Positions 29,669-37,768 are shown, counted from the stretch's first letter. The stretch: 62,603 nucleotides of DNA from an uncultured Lentisphaerota bacterium (GCA_903872565.1 CAIQLG010000189.1:1-62603), one strand, 5' to 3'. A program made the numbers and translations. The notes: generated by a model from the letters alone, not told the origin.

Positions 29669-30526
29669 ATGAAAAAAGCTCATTCGACTGGGAAGGCTGT
29701 TAAGAACCGTGGGGTGTGGGTCGAATTGGAGATCAACAAGGGGGTGGTGGACGCCAATGAAGGTATACGTTATACGTGGTCGTATCGTGGGCTGCTCGAT
29801 GACCAGCAACACCGCAGACTAATGGACAGTCCTGACGACTGCGCCTTTCTCAGGCTGGACCACGTCTACTGGATAGATGCCAAGAGGTATGAGGTCGGCT
29901 GGTTGAACATACATCCCGTCAGATTCGGCAAGGATTATCTCTACAGGAACTTCCTCGGCTCGTTGTTCATCAGAGCGTGCGACGTGGTGTCGGTGAGTTA
30001 TATAGACGGCAAGAAGGATGTCGAGTGGATCAATGACGCCTCCATGTGGAATCACCCGGAGGAGCTGTTTTTAGATCATGAGTTTGGCAAGGCCACAGGT
30101 TCGAGACCAGGCGGAGCCGGCAAAAACAGGAAAACCGAAAAAGTGTGGATGGAACTGGAGACAAACAAAGGGATTACCTTCGGGCACAACACACACAATC
30201 ATCAGTGGATCACCAGCTTCAGGGCTTCGCTGGCCTCCTCGGACATCAAGAGGATCTTCGAGAGGCCATCCGACACAGGGTTCGTCACGCTGGACGATGT
30301 TTACTGGTTTAGCAGCAAGTGGGTTAATGGCAAGTTGAGGATATGGCCGGTAAGATACGGGATTGATGATGTTGGCACGCACAGGCACATGCTGGGGCGG
30401 CAGCGCATCCGAGTCTCGCACATAGTGACGCTAGCCCCGATCGACGGCGAGGTGGATCTCGCTTGGATGGAAGAGAACGCCAGGCAGAACAAACGGGAGA
30501 AGATGGTGGAGTTCATCGATGCTTAG
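29669..30526 (+). CDS. Unknown protein made of two tandem repeats
   Basis: A 285-residue protein whose halves are homologous. VWVELEINKG ... LDHVYWIDAK ... WLNIHPVRFG ... IRACDVVSV in the first half corresponds to VWMELETNKG ... LDDVYWFSSK ... LRIWPVRYG ... IRVSHIVTL in the second. The repeat unit is about 120 residues, beta-rich with conserved Trp/Tyr, suggesting two copies of a small ligand- or nucleic-acid-binding fold. The ATG at 29669 is preferred over the in-frame TTG at 29657, because GGAGG lies five bases before the ATG. No known family is recognised. It stands directly behind the paired GGAC/GTCC operators and may be the regulator or sensor linked to them, but this is only a positional guess. 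Confidence 0.7.
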   Translation: MKKAHSTGKAVKNRGVWVELEINKGVVDANEGIRYTWSYRGLLDDQQHRRLMDSPDDCAFLRLDHVYWIDAKRYEVGWLNIHPVRFGKDYLYRNFLGSLFIRACDVVSVSYIDGKKDVEWINDASMWNHPEELFLDHEFGKATGSRPGGAGKNRKTEKVWMELETNKGITFGHNTHNHQWITSFRASLASSDIKRIFERPSDTGFVTLDDVYWFSSKWVNGKLRIWPVRYGIDDVGTHRHMLGRQRIRVSHIVTLAPIDGEVDLAWMEENARQNKREKMVEFIDA

Positions 30527-30573
30527 CTTGAAATTGAAGCCGAAAGTGGATAGATTTGATAATTATACCCTGT

Positions 30574-30599
30574 CTCTCAGGAAAGGACTCCTTTGAGAG
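30574..30599 (+). terminator. Bulged hairpin in intergenic gap
   Basis: CTCTC and AAAGG can pair with CCTTT and GAGAG around a short loop, with a three-base bulge. It lies between the tandem-repeat gene and the nuclease-like gene. No T-run follows; it may separate the two transcripts. Confidence 0.25.
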
Positions 30600-30714
30600 T
30601 GAACTGTTCAACGTGCCTATTCAGAACTTTGGATTTCATCTGGGAGAGTGTGTTACCCCTAAACGGAGTACAACATCTGAGATGGGCAATAAGAGAAAAA
30701 AGGACTATCCAAAT

Positions 30715-31245
30715 ATGAAAATCCAAAACATCACAGGCCAATCAACAGAGCAAAATGTGCAGGATATCTTAAGAGAAAAAGGGCTTGAAGTCGAGAAACC
30801 CAGGCGGGACATAGGTGTGGATTTGGAAGTCTGGCTACCTGCGAAGCCACAGAAAAAGATCTACATTCAAATCAAGGGACGTGGGAAGACACAGAAGAAT
30901 AACCGATATAGATGGTTCCAAATAAGGACCACAAAGAAACAGAGAGACGATACCGTGAAGGCAGGACTGGCAGTTTCCGAGGCTTGGCAGAAAAAAGTTG
31001 ATCTTTGCGACTTCTTCGTGCTGGTTTCCGAGGGGAAAAAAGAGAATTGGGTATTCCCGTCTGCAATAATACGCGAAATAGTCAACATCAACAAGAGCAG
31101 ATATGGAAAGAGAAAAGACAACATCTCAGGAAAACAGGCGGAAATGGACCTGGATATGGAGCGAGACGGACAACCACTGACCAAAATCTATGAGTCATTT
31201 AAAGGCAACTTTGCACTCATAAAAGAAAAGTTAAACGGTGTGTAA
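30715..31245 (+). CDS. PD-(D/E)XK-type nuclease-like protein (DUF4365-like)
   Basis: A 176-residue protein with a typical restriction-like core: STEQNVQDILREKG, then RRDIGVDLEVWL with the candidate catalytic Asp, then KKIYIQIKGRG, where QIKG stands for the (D/E)xK pair. The family includes uncharacterised DUF4365-like DNA-interacting proteins near defence genes. I chose the ATG at 30715, with AAAGGA about ten bases upstream; an in-frame ATG at 30682 lacks a ribosome site. Gln in place of the acidic residue is tolerated in several active families, so activity is possible but not certain. The C-terminus is charged and looks disordered. Confidence 0.6.
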   Translation: MKIQNITGQSTEQNVQDILREKGLEVEKPRRDIGVDLEVWLPAKPQKKIYIQIKGRGKTQKNNRYRWFQIRTTKKQRDDTVKAGLAVSEAWQKKVDLCDFFVLVSEGKKENWVFPSAIIREIVNINKSRYGKRKDNISGKQAEMDLDMERDGQPLTKIYESFKGNFALIKEKLNGV

Positions 31246-31315
31246 TGGCATGCGATGGACCAAAGATAAACCGGTCTTGCTGATGCCAGTGCTGACTTAA
31301 TAAAGGGAAAACAAC

Positions 31316-31855
31316 ATGAAGCTTCTTGCTTTAGCCGACGACGAGCTGATGGATGTAGAACTACCAGACACCACGGCCGATGTGCTCGTCTCCTGCGGCG
31401 ATCTTCCGGACTCCCTCATCCTGAAAGTGGCCGTACAAGTGAAATGCCGGATCATCTTAGCTGTAAAAGGGAACCACGATCTGCTGATGCCGTTCCCGAC
31501 TCCGATCATAGACCTCCATCTCAGGACGCATGTGATTGACGGCATAACTTTCGGTGGATTCAACGGATGCTGGAAGTACAAGCCCAGGGGGAACTTCCTC
31601 TATGAGAATGACGAAGTGTCGCAGAAGCTGTCCTCTTTCCCGCCTGTTGATGTGTTTGTCGCCCATAACTCCCCCTCTGGGATGCACGAAAGGGATGGAG
31701 ACACCCATAGGGGGTTTGATGCATTCAACGGATATATCGCAAGGACGCAGCCACGGATATTCCTACACGGCCACCAGCACCTCGCTGCCGAGACGATGGC
31801 GGGATCTACGAAGGTGCTGGGCGTGAACAGGTATAGATATCTTGAGGTTGTATAG
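31316..31855 (+). CDS. Calcineurin-like metallophosphoesterase
   Basis: A 179-residue protein with most motifs of the calcineurin-like phosphoesterase fold: SCGDLPDS (GD motif), VKGNHDLL (GNHD), VAHNSPSG (catalytic His) and LHGHQHLA (GHxH). The first motif, normally DxH, reads LADDE, so one metal ligand is changed. The protein may still be active with an altered metal site. Small members of this fold cleave phosphodiesters or phosphomonoesters of nucleotides. It lies between two nuclease-like genes on the same strand with gaps of 50-70 bases, suggesting a small accessory operon. The substrate is unknown. Confidence 0.82.
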   Translation: MKLLALADDELMDVELPDTTADVLVSCGDLPDSLILKVAVQVKCRIILAVKGNHDLLMPFPTPIIDLHLRTHVIDGITFGGFNGCWKYKPRGNFLYENDEVSQKLSSFPPVDVFVAHNSPSGMHERDGDTHRGFDAFNGYIARTQPRIFLHGHQHLAAETMAGSTKVLGVNRYRYLEVV

Positions 31856-31905
31856 CAATTGGAGTTTTTCCCAAAAATTGAATAATAAAGTTCGCAGGAG
31901 TAATT

Positions 31906-32355
31906 ATGGCTAACTTTCAACGAAATGGGTCTATAAGCAATACATCTGTTGGCAAGGAATTTGAGGCTGAGGCAAAATCCTTTTTTGCTATGCAAGGAGT
32001 CATTCTTGATGAAAACATAGCAATAGAAATAGGGATTGAAGGCAAAAAGAAAGCACACAGATTCGACCTCGGTAATCTCATCAATAAAATCATAGTTGAA
32101 TGCAAATCTCACACATGGACGGAATCAGAAAATATTCCCAGTGCTAAGATGACAATATGGAATCAGGCAATGTATTATTTCCATGCCGCTCCAAAGGATT
32201 ACCGGAAGATTTTCTTTGTTCTCAAGCATTACAGCAAAAGGCATAAGCAGACCTTGGCGGCATACTATCTCAGAATCAATGATCATTTGATACCTAACGA
32301 CGTAGAGTTTTGGGAATATGACAAAACTTCAACGATGGCACAAAGAATAAAATGA
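31906..32355 (+). CDS. Small PD-(D/E)XK nuclease-like protein
   Basis: 149 residues. The motifs VGKEFEAEAKSFF (N-terminal helix with Glu), HRFDLGN (Asp) and IIVECKSH (ECK) reproduce the D-x(n)-ExK core of restriction-type nucleases. A complete nuclease fold fits in this length with almost no room for a separate DNA-binding domain. AGGAG lies five bases before the ATG. It follows the phosphoesterase gene by 50 bases on the same strand. It resembles stand-alone nucleases near mobile elements; the target is unknown. Confidence 0.65.
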   Translation: MANFQRNGSISNTSVGKEFEAEAKSFFAMQGVILDENIAIEIGIEGKKKAHRFDLGNLINKIIVECKSHTWTESENIPSAKMTIWNQAMYYFHAAPKDYRKIFFVLKHYSKRHKQTLAAYYLRINDHLIPNDVEFWEYDKTSTMAQRIK

Positions 32356-32481
32356 GATCCGGACTCTCCGGACGCTCTCATTTGAATATGCATGCGTATC
32401 AACGGTATGCCTAAGGGCATTGGCCAGATTTATAGAAGTGTAGTCTGAGCGATAGTTTCAACATAAAGAAGGACTTAACCA

Positions 32482-32682
32482 ATGAAAATCGAATGCCCGT
32501 ATTGCGGAAGCAGGATAGCTGCTGATGTAGACATAGGACAAGAGATACTTTGTCCTAAATGCGGAGAAAAGTTTGTATTCTCCGCGTCAAGTATTAAAAA
32601 GGAAATAGACAGAAAGCTTCTCGATCCCGCCGATCCAGGGGGCTTCTTTGCGAACTTCCCTCCGGAAGATGACAATCTATGA
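32482..32682 (+). CDS. Small zinc-ribbon protein
   Basis: A 66-residue protein starting with a clear zinc ribbon, ECPYCG ... LCPKCG (two CxxC knuckles 18 residues apart), followed by a charged, probably disordered tail. GAAGGA precedes the ATG. Such minimal ribbons bind nucleic acid or a partner protein. It is convergent with the NERD-domain gene, with only 33 bases between stop codons. Confidence 0.65.
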   Translation: MKIECPYCGSRIAADVDIGQEILCPKCGEKFVFSASSIKKEIDRKLLDPADPGGFFANFPPEDDNL

Positions 32683-32715
32683 TGAAAAGAAAGACTACAG
32701 AGCAAAAGCTGTAAA

Positions 32716-33501
32716 TTATTTCCTGACATATCCTTCAATGGCATTTGAGATTTTCAGGATATTTTCAGGGGAAACCGAATTGCCGCTGCATTCGATGAAT
32801 TTTGGTAGAGCCTTCTGGTTTAAAACCCAGACTTCCGGCTTGTGGGGCGAACTCTTTTTAACCCACCATTCGGGGAATAGAATTACCGGTTGGATAAAAA
32901 TATCGAGGCCAGTCTGTTTTACAATAAACTCTCTCAGCCATCTTGACTGGGCTTTCGCCTGAATTATTGCGTCTGTTTCAGGCGGACCCCCATTTATCCG
33001 GATGGAGTCACCATCATAAAGGACTGAAATCTCGCCCTTCGATGGCTTCATTCTGGTCTTTGTCTCGATTGTGTAAACTCCATCGCAGGAAACTACCACG
33101 TGGTCAATGTTCCAGGATTCGCCGGGAATATCGTGATAGACTTTGTATCCTTTCTCCTTGAAAGAATCAAGGAATTCGCCGATGAACTTTTCTCCTTTAA
33201 GTCCAAGATTCAATGAATCTGCCACTTTTTTGAGACTGATAATTTTCAGAGATGCATAGATGATGACGACAGTTGCAATAACAGTGAAAAAGCAGTTTGA
33301 CAAAAATAAATGACTCCTGGAAAAATATGAGAGCCAATTCATAATAGTGGCGATAAAGAAAAGCGCGGCAGCAAGGAAATAAGGAAGCATCCTGTCATTG
33401 AAAAGACGATCCAATTCCTCGTTCAAGGACTGCCCGGCATTTCGGAGAGGCTTCTCAGTAATTGGATTCCTTTTTCCCTGCCTATTGAATATTCCAGCCA
33501 T
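32716..33501 (-). CDS. NERD-domain membrane protein
   Basis: A 261-residue protein. Two hydrophobic segments (about residues 38-55 and 65-88) are followed by a cytosolic NERD domain: GLKGEKFIGEFLDS, then WNIDHVVVSCDGVYTIETKTR, which contains the Asp and ExK of the nuclease-related fold. NERD proteins are predicted DNA-processing nucleases, and many have lost activity. Here the Asp-ExK core appears intact. AAAGGA precedes the ATG and an AT-rich ATTATAATT box lies upstream. It is on the same strand as the HerA-like cassette, 173 bases downstream of it. Confidence 0.8.
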   Translation of the reverse strand: MAGIFNRQGKRNPITEKPLRNAGQSLNEELDRLFNDRMLPYFLAAALFFIATIMNWLSYFSRSHLFLSNCFFTVIATVVIIYASLKIISLKKVADSLNLGLKGEKFIGEFLDSFKEKGYKVYHDIPGESWNIDHVVVSCDGVYTIETKTRMKPSKGEISVLYDGDSIRINGGPPETDAIIQAKAQSRWLREFIVKQTGLDIFIQPVILFPEWWVKKSSPHKPEVWVLNQKALPKFIECSGNSVSPENILKISNAIEGYVRK

Positions 33502-33674
33502 TATTTATTGTCCTTTAAATGAAAATTATAATTTTGAATTTACAGCATTTCCCCTTCAATCGCAAGCCAATATATTCATCCAATACCAGTTATCCATAGC
33601 TTCCTGACAAGCGAGAATGGGCATACGACTCGTCGGAGCGAAGAAAGAAGCTGTGGAAAATTTCAAGGGAAATC

Positions 33675-33770
33675 TTATTTCTCCTCCTTGCCGTTCTCCT
33701 TCTTCTCATTTTCCTCGGCAAGATTCAGGAGCAAATCTATCCACTTGTCATTGTCGTTTTTCTGATTCAT
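33675..33770 (-). CDS. 31-residue acidic/lysine-rich microprotein, coupled to the HerA-like gene
   Basis: An ATG overlapping the TGA of the HerA-like gene (ATGA) opens a 31-codon frame: MNQKNDNDKWIDLLLNLA followed by an E/K-rich tail. The four-base overlap is the same coupling seen in the real operons of this window. The N-terminal half is amphipathic, as in small subunits that dock on an ATPase. It is too short for family recognition. I see nothing convincing in 33502-33674. Confidence 0.4.
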   Translation of the reverse strand: MNQKNDNDKWIDLLLNLAEENEKKENGKEEK

Positions 33771-35158
33771 TTTTCAGGTTTGTAGATTTTAATTGTTTTG
33801 AAAAGCTCCTTGATCAGCCTGCTGGAATCATCCGAATTTCCCTCTTGAGCTGACCTGACAAGCGGAAATTTCACATGGCATGGGCTTATCCTGCCCTTGA
33901 TTTTCACAAGGCCTTCCCCGACCTTGAGTCTGTCGAGATATACATCCTCGTCCTTCTGGAGAAAGAGCGCCTTCTTCGCGGCCATAAGGTCATCCTCGTT
34001 CTGAAGACCAAGAATAATCAGCGTGTTTGAGTTTCCTGTAAGATAAATCGGGGTCATTGATGGATGCTGAGTGATGTAGACAAGTCCCTCTCCAAAGCTT
34101 CTGATTTCCCTGAAAAGACTTTCAAGAGAATTGTTAGCCTGGGATTCAATATGCGTTTTGGGAAAAAGATTGTGGACCTCCTCGAGAAAAATCACATGCT
34201 GAAGCTTCTTAGTCTCACCCCTGTGAAGCCTATAGAGATGGATGAATCTTAGGACAATCTCCGAAAGAAACGTTCTCAAGGGTTTTGGGAGTTCAAAATC
34301 GAGTTCAAGTATGACAGGCTTCTCAAGCAATTCCTCAAGTTTAAGTGGATCCCTCGCGTTGAAAGACCTCGATGCCGGACCAAAAGTGAAAGTCTTCAAT
34401 ATCCTCATGCAACTGTCCCTCCAGAGCATTCTTCTGCCTCTGAACTGACTCTTCTCAAGTTCCTCTCTGGCATCATGGAAGTTTGGGAACTTGTCAATTT
34501 TTCCGTCGTAAAAACCGCATTTTTCAAACTGATTGTCAAAGAGATCTATGAAAATGTCCGCGACACCCGGACCTGAAATATGGGTTTTCTCCAGAACTTC
34601 GGCCAGAATGCTTATCCATGTTTTGGGATGAACTCCTGGAGGCGGTCTCAACGGATTCCAATGGAAGGGCGTGTCCGAGTTACGCCCGACGGAATAGACC
34701 TGAATATTTTTCGCTTTCTCATCCGACAAGTTTCTTATCTGTCTATATGAACGCTTCCAGTCAATCACAAGAAAAGGAATGTCTTTTTCAAGCAGTTCGA
34801 GAAGCAGCAGCTGGGCGACATTTGTCTTACCTCCTCCTGTAATTGCGAAAATTCCGATGTGCTTGATGAAATTCTCCCTTTCAAGACAAAGAGGGAACAG
34901 TTTTCTATTGGCATAGCAGACTGACCCGAGTTTGAATTCTCCTCCTGCATCTTTTTGTTCCGGAGGCGGCAGCAAAATACTTCTGTCGCTTACATCCCTC
35001 CCAAGATGCCTTGCGGCGAACATGAAAATCATGGATTCCGCCTCCTGTCTACTTTTTGGAGTCTCGGATGTGACATAGGCAAGCCAGAGATTGTCGGCCT
35101 TGATTCCTATAAGAGGTCTGAGTTTAACGCAAAGATCCTTAAGCTTTAAGTCTATCAT
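33767..35158 (-). CDS. HerA/DUF87-type ATPase
   Basis: A 463-residue hexameric-translocase-type ATPase. Walker A is ITGGGKTNVAQ near residue 120, followed by the HerA/VirB4-type VIDWKRSYRQ strand; Walker B is VIFLEEVHNLF; sensor/arginine-finger regions include LFREIRSFGEGLVYITQHP. Archaeal HerA ATPases pump DNA with a nuclease partner such as NurA, and in defence with SIR2 or DUF4297 proteins; here no NurA is adjacent. The gene overlaps the upstream small gene by 20 bases and the 31-residue ORF by four. It may form a DNA-translocating module with them. No membrane segment is seen. Confidence 0.85.
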   Translation of the reverse strand: MIDLKLKDLCVKLRPLIGIKADNLWLAYVTSETPKSRQEAESMIFMFAARHLGRDVSDRSILLPPPEQKDAGGEFKLGSVCYANRKLFPLCLERENFIKHIGIFAITGGGKTNVAQLLLLELLEKDIPFLVIDWKRSYRQIRNLSDEKAKNIQVYSVGRNSDTPFHWNPLRPPPGVHPKTWISILAEVLEKTHISGPGVADIFIDLFDNQFEKCGFYDGKIDKFPNFHDAREELEKSQFRGRRMLWRDSCMRILKTFTFGPASRSFNARDPLKLEELLEKPVILELDFELPKPLRTFLSEIVLRFIHLYRLHRGETKKLQHVIFLEEVHNLFPKTHIESQANNSLESLFREIRSFGEGLVYITQHPSMTPIYLTGNSNTLIILGLQNEDDLMAAKKALFLQKDEDVYLDRLKVGEGLVKIKGRISPCHVKFPLVRSAQEGNSDDSSRLIKELFKTIKIYKPEK

Positions 35159-35633
35159 TCATGAATTCCTCCTTTTTCTTCTGGAATTCACCATCAATTA
35201 TTTTTTCAAGTCCGCCACCGCCTTTCATCAGCCTGGCTCTTGCAGTCGCCTGCTGATGCGCCTCCCATCTGGTTATGAAATGATTGTTCATTACTCCCAC
35301 AACATCGTTCCAGCAGGAGATGTCCTGATCCCTTTTTTCCCTGCGGAGTTCGTCGGACATGCTCTGAAGCTTCAGAAAGCTGTCCCTGTAGGTGTATTTT
35401 AGTGCACCGGCGTTCCACAAAGTTTTCATGCCTCCGACTAAATCCTCCAGACTGCCCTGATCATCTTCGATTCTTCTCAGATTGTTTCTTCTGATACCAA
35501 GCCTTGCCTTGACTTCATGCAGGAGCATCCCGAGAATGCTTTTGAGGATTTTTGTTCTCTGATGTATGAATTCATCTATGGATTCGTCCTGAATTACATC
35601 TTCTTCCTGTCTTATCTCGTATTTTGTTACCAT
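35139..35633 (-). CDS. Unknown helical partner of the HerA-like ATPase
   Basis: A 164-residue, highly charged, helical protein without recognised motifs. I use the ATG at 35633: a TATA-like TTTATATGC lies about 40 bases upstream on the reverse strand, giving a short leader, whereas the longer frame starting at 35672 would begin inside that box. It overlaps the ATPase gene by 20 bases, so the two are surely co-transcribed. It could be a HerA-loading or targeting subunit. Confidence 0.6.
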   Translation of the reverse strand: MVTKYEIRQEEDVIQDESIDEFIHQRTKILKSILGMLLHEVKARLGIRRNNLRRIEDDQGSLEDLVGGMKTLWNAGALKYTYRDSFLKLQSMSDELRREKRDQDISCWNDVVGVMNNHFITRWEAHQQATARARLMKGGGGLEKIIDGEFQKKKEEFMNDRLKA

Positions 35634-35690
35634 TTTATGATTGTACCTGCATTCAGAAGGGTGAGACAGCATATAAACATTGTCCAGTTT

Positions 35691-35725
35691 CTATTGGGAA
35701 AATGAATCATCGAAATTCCCAATAG
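35691..35725. promoter_or_regulatory. Shared operator: CTATTGGGAA / TTCCCAATAG inverted repeat
   Basis: A perfect ten-base inverted repeat with a 15-base spacer lies between the divergent HerA cassette and the winged-helix gene. It sits between the reverse TATA box (about 35671-35679) and the forward TATA box (TTTATATA, 35739-35746). A third copy of TTCCCAATAG is at 36350-36359, spanning the stop codon of the winged-helix gene and just upstream of the next gene. This is what an autoregulated divergent promoter would look like, with the adjacent regulator as the likely binder. Confidence 0.6.
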
Positions 35726-35738
35726 TTTATGAGAAAGA

Positions 35739-35746
35739 TTTATATA
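35739..35746 (+). promoter_or_regulatory. Archaeal TATA box for the winged-helix gene
   Basis: TTTATATA preceded by a purine-rich GAGAAAGA that could serve as BRE. Its centre is about 29 bases before the ATG at 35772, the distance expected for a leaderless archaeal mRNA. Confidence 0.65.
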
Positions 35747-35771
35747 CCGGAAATGTCGTTATCAACTGGTG

Positions 35772-36359
35772 ATGAAAAAATGGGAGGTGGATTGGATAAA
35801 AAGAGGAAGGCAGAAACAGGCGATATTCAGGGTGATTCAAAACCCCATGACTCCTGCGGAAATACTCGGGAGATCAAGGGAAATCAATTCAAAAATTACT
35901 TTCGGAGATGTCACCAACATTGTCCGCATGGGAGAAAAGAAGGGGATCGTAATTTGCCTGACTCCCGAAAGACTGACAGGCAGGATTTACTTCCTGACAA
36001 AATATGGGAGAAGCCTGGTCAATGATACTTATGGACTTAAAATCAGGAGGGAGAGAGCTGGAATTGACTGGGGCAAGTATGCTGATATTGCTGCTGGAAA
36101 GACCAGAAGGCATGTCCTGCTTGCGCTGGATCATGCTGGAATTCAGCATAAGACAGGACTCACGCTGGCGCAGATCAGAAGAAGAGTGAACAGCAAATAT
36201 CCCACAAGCCTCAGCCAGATGCAGTCCTCGGTCAGGCCGCTGGCAAGGAACGGGCTTGTGACAATGACAGGATTTACAAAAAAGAGGAGCTTGAAACAAT
36301 ATGAACTGACGGATGAGGGAATGGCGATGAGCGGATATCTGAGGGAAATTTCCCAATAG
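35772..36359 (+). CDS. Transcription regulator with two winged-helix domains
   Basis: A 195-residue protein with two winged-helix units. The first is around AIFRVIQNPMTPAEILGRS to IVICLTPERLTGRIYFLT; the second is around RRHVLLALDHAG ... TLAQIRRRVNSKY to GLVTMTGFTKKR and YELTDEGMAMSGYL. The second ends in the LTDEG strand typical of archaeal HTH regulators. A GTG lies directly before the ATG in the same frame; I chose the ATG because it fits the TATA spacing. Opposite orientation to the HerA cassette with a shared inverted repeat suggests autoregulation and control of that cassette. Confidence 0.72.
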   Translation: MKKWEVDWIKRGRQKQAIFRVIQNPMTPAEILGRSREINSKITFGDVTNIVRMGEKKGIVICLTPERLTGRIYFLTKYGRSLVNDTYGLKIRRERAGIDWGKYADIAAGKTRRHVLLALDHAGIQHKTGLTLAQIRRRVNSKYPTSLSQMQSSVRPLARNGLVTMTGFTKKRSLKQYELTDEGMAMSGYLREISQ

Positions 36360-36401
36360 ATGTTCGAGAAGGTTTTTCTACCATGATTACGATAGCTGTG
36401 C

Positions 36402-36590
36402 ATGGATGACACAAACGAAATAGAAACAATGGTTCTGAGGCTGAAGGATGAAATGCTTGTTGATTTGAATCCGAAGTTTGACGACCTGTCTTCTAAAATC
36501 CAGGATCTCGAGGAAAGTATCAATGAGGCGCTTCAAGCCCTTGACGAGAGGAGATATCTGACAGATAACAGGGAGTTTTTCGAGGAGTGA
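36402..36590 (+). CDS. Small coiled-coil protein
   Basis: A 62-residue acidic protein predicted to form one long amphipathic helix (heptad-like IETMVLRLKDEMLVDL ... LSSKIQDLEESINEALQALDE). It lies 42 bases after the winged-helix gene on the same strand, behind a copy of the TTCCCAATAG motif, and may be part of that transcript. No family recognised; probably a dimerisation or antitoxin-like partner. Confidence 0.5.
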   Translation: MDDTNEIETMVLRLKDEMLVDLNPKFDDLSSKIQDLEESINEALQALDERRYLTDNREFFEE

Positions 36591-36615
36591 ATTCTATAAT
36601 GGTAAATTCAAAGGG

Positions 36616-36963
36616 GTGTTTGCCGATATAGAAAAGCGAATCTGGATTAGAAGCGGAATAGTCGAAGAACTGGACATGAAGCAGTCAAGGCTCATCGAGT
36701 ATGTGCTTGAAAAGATAAGGCACTATTACAATGAACTTTACGGGACAAGACGATGCTACAGCTATCCTCTGACGCTTTCACGTCTAAGGAAGCTCTGCAA
36801 CCGAAGTTCGTACTCGATAATGGGCGCGGTGAGAATCCTTGCGAACACAGTCCCCTATGGTTCGAAAGAAGAGCCTCCGATACATTACGACAGGGTAAAA
36901 TCAGGCAGGAACAATTCGCATAGACCATATAGGATTTGGTTGAGGAGAGAACATCGACAATAA
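36616..36963 (+). CDS. Small predicted DNA-binding protein
   Basis: 115 residues, very basic in the C-terminal half (RVKSGRNNSHRPYRIWLRRE). The middle (LTLSRLRKLCNRSSYSIMGAVRIL) has helix-turn-helix-like spacing. The GTG at 36616 is directly behind AAGGGG, which is too close for a standard ribosome site. The ATG at 36676 (MKQSRLIEYV) is the alternative start and would give 95 residues. It is downstream of the coiled-coil gene. A TTTATATATGG box immediately follows the stop, but no gene within 100 bases uses it. Confidence 0.5.
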   Translation: MFADIEKRIWIRSGIVEELDMKQSRLIEYVLEKIRHYYNELYGTRRCYSYPLTLSRLRKLCNRSSYSIMGAVRILANTVPYGSKEEPPIHYDRVKSGRNNSHRPYRIWLRREHRQ

Positions 36964-37068
36964 TTTATATATGGCCATCTTTTGTGTTTGAGCAAAAACG
37001 ACATTACCCCATTCCCACAAAGTATTTATGATTTCTAAGAAGCCATATAAACCGCATATTTGAGCAAC

Positions 37069-37590
37069 TTATGGAGTCCCTTTTTCCTCGATCATCTTTC
37101 TTGCCCTTTCCAAAAGGCCAGAATCTTTTTCCGCTTCCTTCTTTATGTGGAAAGCTATGGGTAGATCATTCAGTCTATGCCCGTCAGAACCATTATTCTG
37201 AATCCAGTCGATCCATCTGTCAACATTGCCATCAAACAGCCTGAACAGAATTAGAAAGCTTGTATAGTATTGTATAACATCTTCCTTTTCTTTTTTTTTC
37301 TTGCCTGATTTTTTTAACCCCCACTTGATTTTATTACGGACACAATATTCAAACAATAATACAATTATGGCTTTTAGCTCTTCTGGATTATTCCCAAACT
37401 GATCCACGACGACAGCAAACTCTTCATGTAGTAGAGATAAATTGTCAACTCCTTTGGCGGAGCGATAACTACATTGAGTCTCCCCAACGCATGCACCTAT
37501 TAAATGGTCTAAATCATCGAACAAGTCCTTTGAATTGAATTCTACTTCACAACCTGAGGATAAGATAATTTTATTGGGAAGGTTAGGCAT
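37069..37590 (-). CDS. Unknown 173-residue protein
   Basis: A soluble helical protein with a lysine cluster (WGLKKSGKKKKEKED) in the middle and the segment NVDRWIDWIQNNGSDGH. I do not recognise the family. I chose the ATG at 37590, since AGAGGT lies five bases before it; the frame remains open to a TTG at 37644. Upstream on the same strand are an AT-rich TATA tract (about 37677-37694) and, behind it, copy 1 of the palindromic repeat, as if that repeat were an operator for this gene. Confidence 0.5.
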   Translation of the reverse strand: MPNLPNKIILSSGCEVEFNSKDLFDDLDHLIGACVGETQCSYRSAKGVDNLSLLHEEFAVVVDQFGNNPEELKAIIVLLFEYCVRNKIKWGLKKSGKKKKEKEDVIQYYTSFLILFRLFDGNVDRWIDWIQNNGSDGHRLNDLPIAFHIKKEAEKDSGLLERARKMIEEKGTP

Positions 37591-37703
37591 ATTTGACCTC
37601 TTTTGTTTATAATCCAAATATTGCATTACACACTCGGATTTCAACTGTTTTCGAGAAAAAATAATTCTGTGTCTATGTTTTATAATATTATACTTCCAAG
37701 AAT

Positions 37704-37738
37704 CCCCACAATACTATGTATTGTAATCAATCCCACTT
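37704..37738 (+). repeat. Palindromic repeat, copy 1
   Basis: The core ACAATACTATGTATTGT (37708-37724) is a perfect 7-3-7 palindrome preceded by CCCC. The right flank (AATCAATCCCAC) differs from copies 2 and 3. It lies upstream of the reverse-strand gene at 37069-37590. Confidence 0.75.
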
Positions 37739-37768
37739 TTGCCTGCCAGAAAAACCGTAATCTGATCG

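Noticed and set aside
35091..35402. Forward 103-residue ORF across the HerA-like operon junction
   Set aside because: Antisense to two coupled genes; no support beyond being open.
36965..36972. TTTATATA box after the gene at 36616-36963
   Set aside because: No coding frame starts within a sensible distance on either strand, so I did not call it a promoter.
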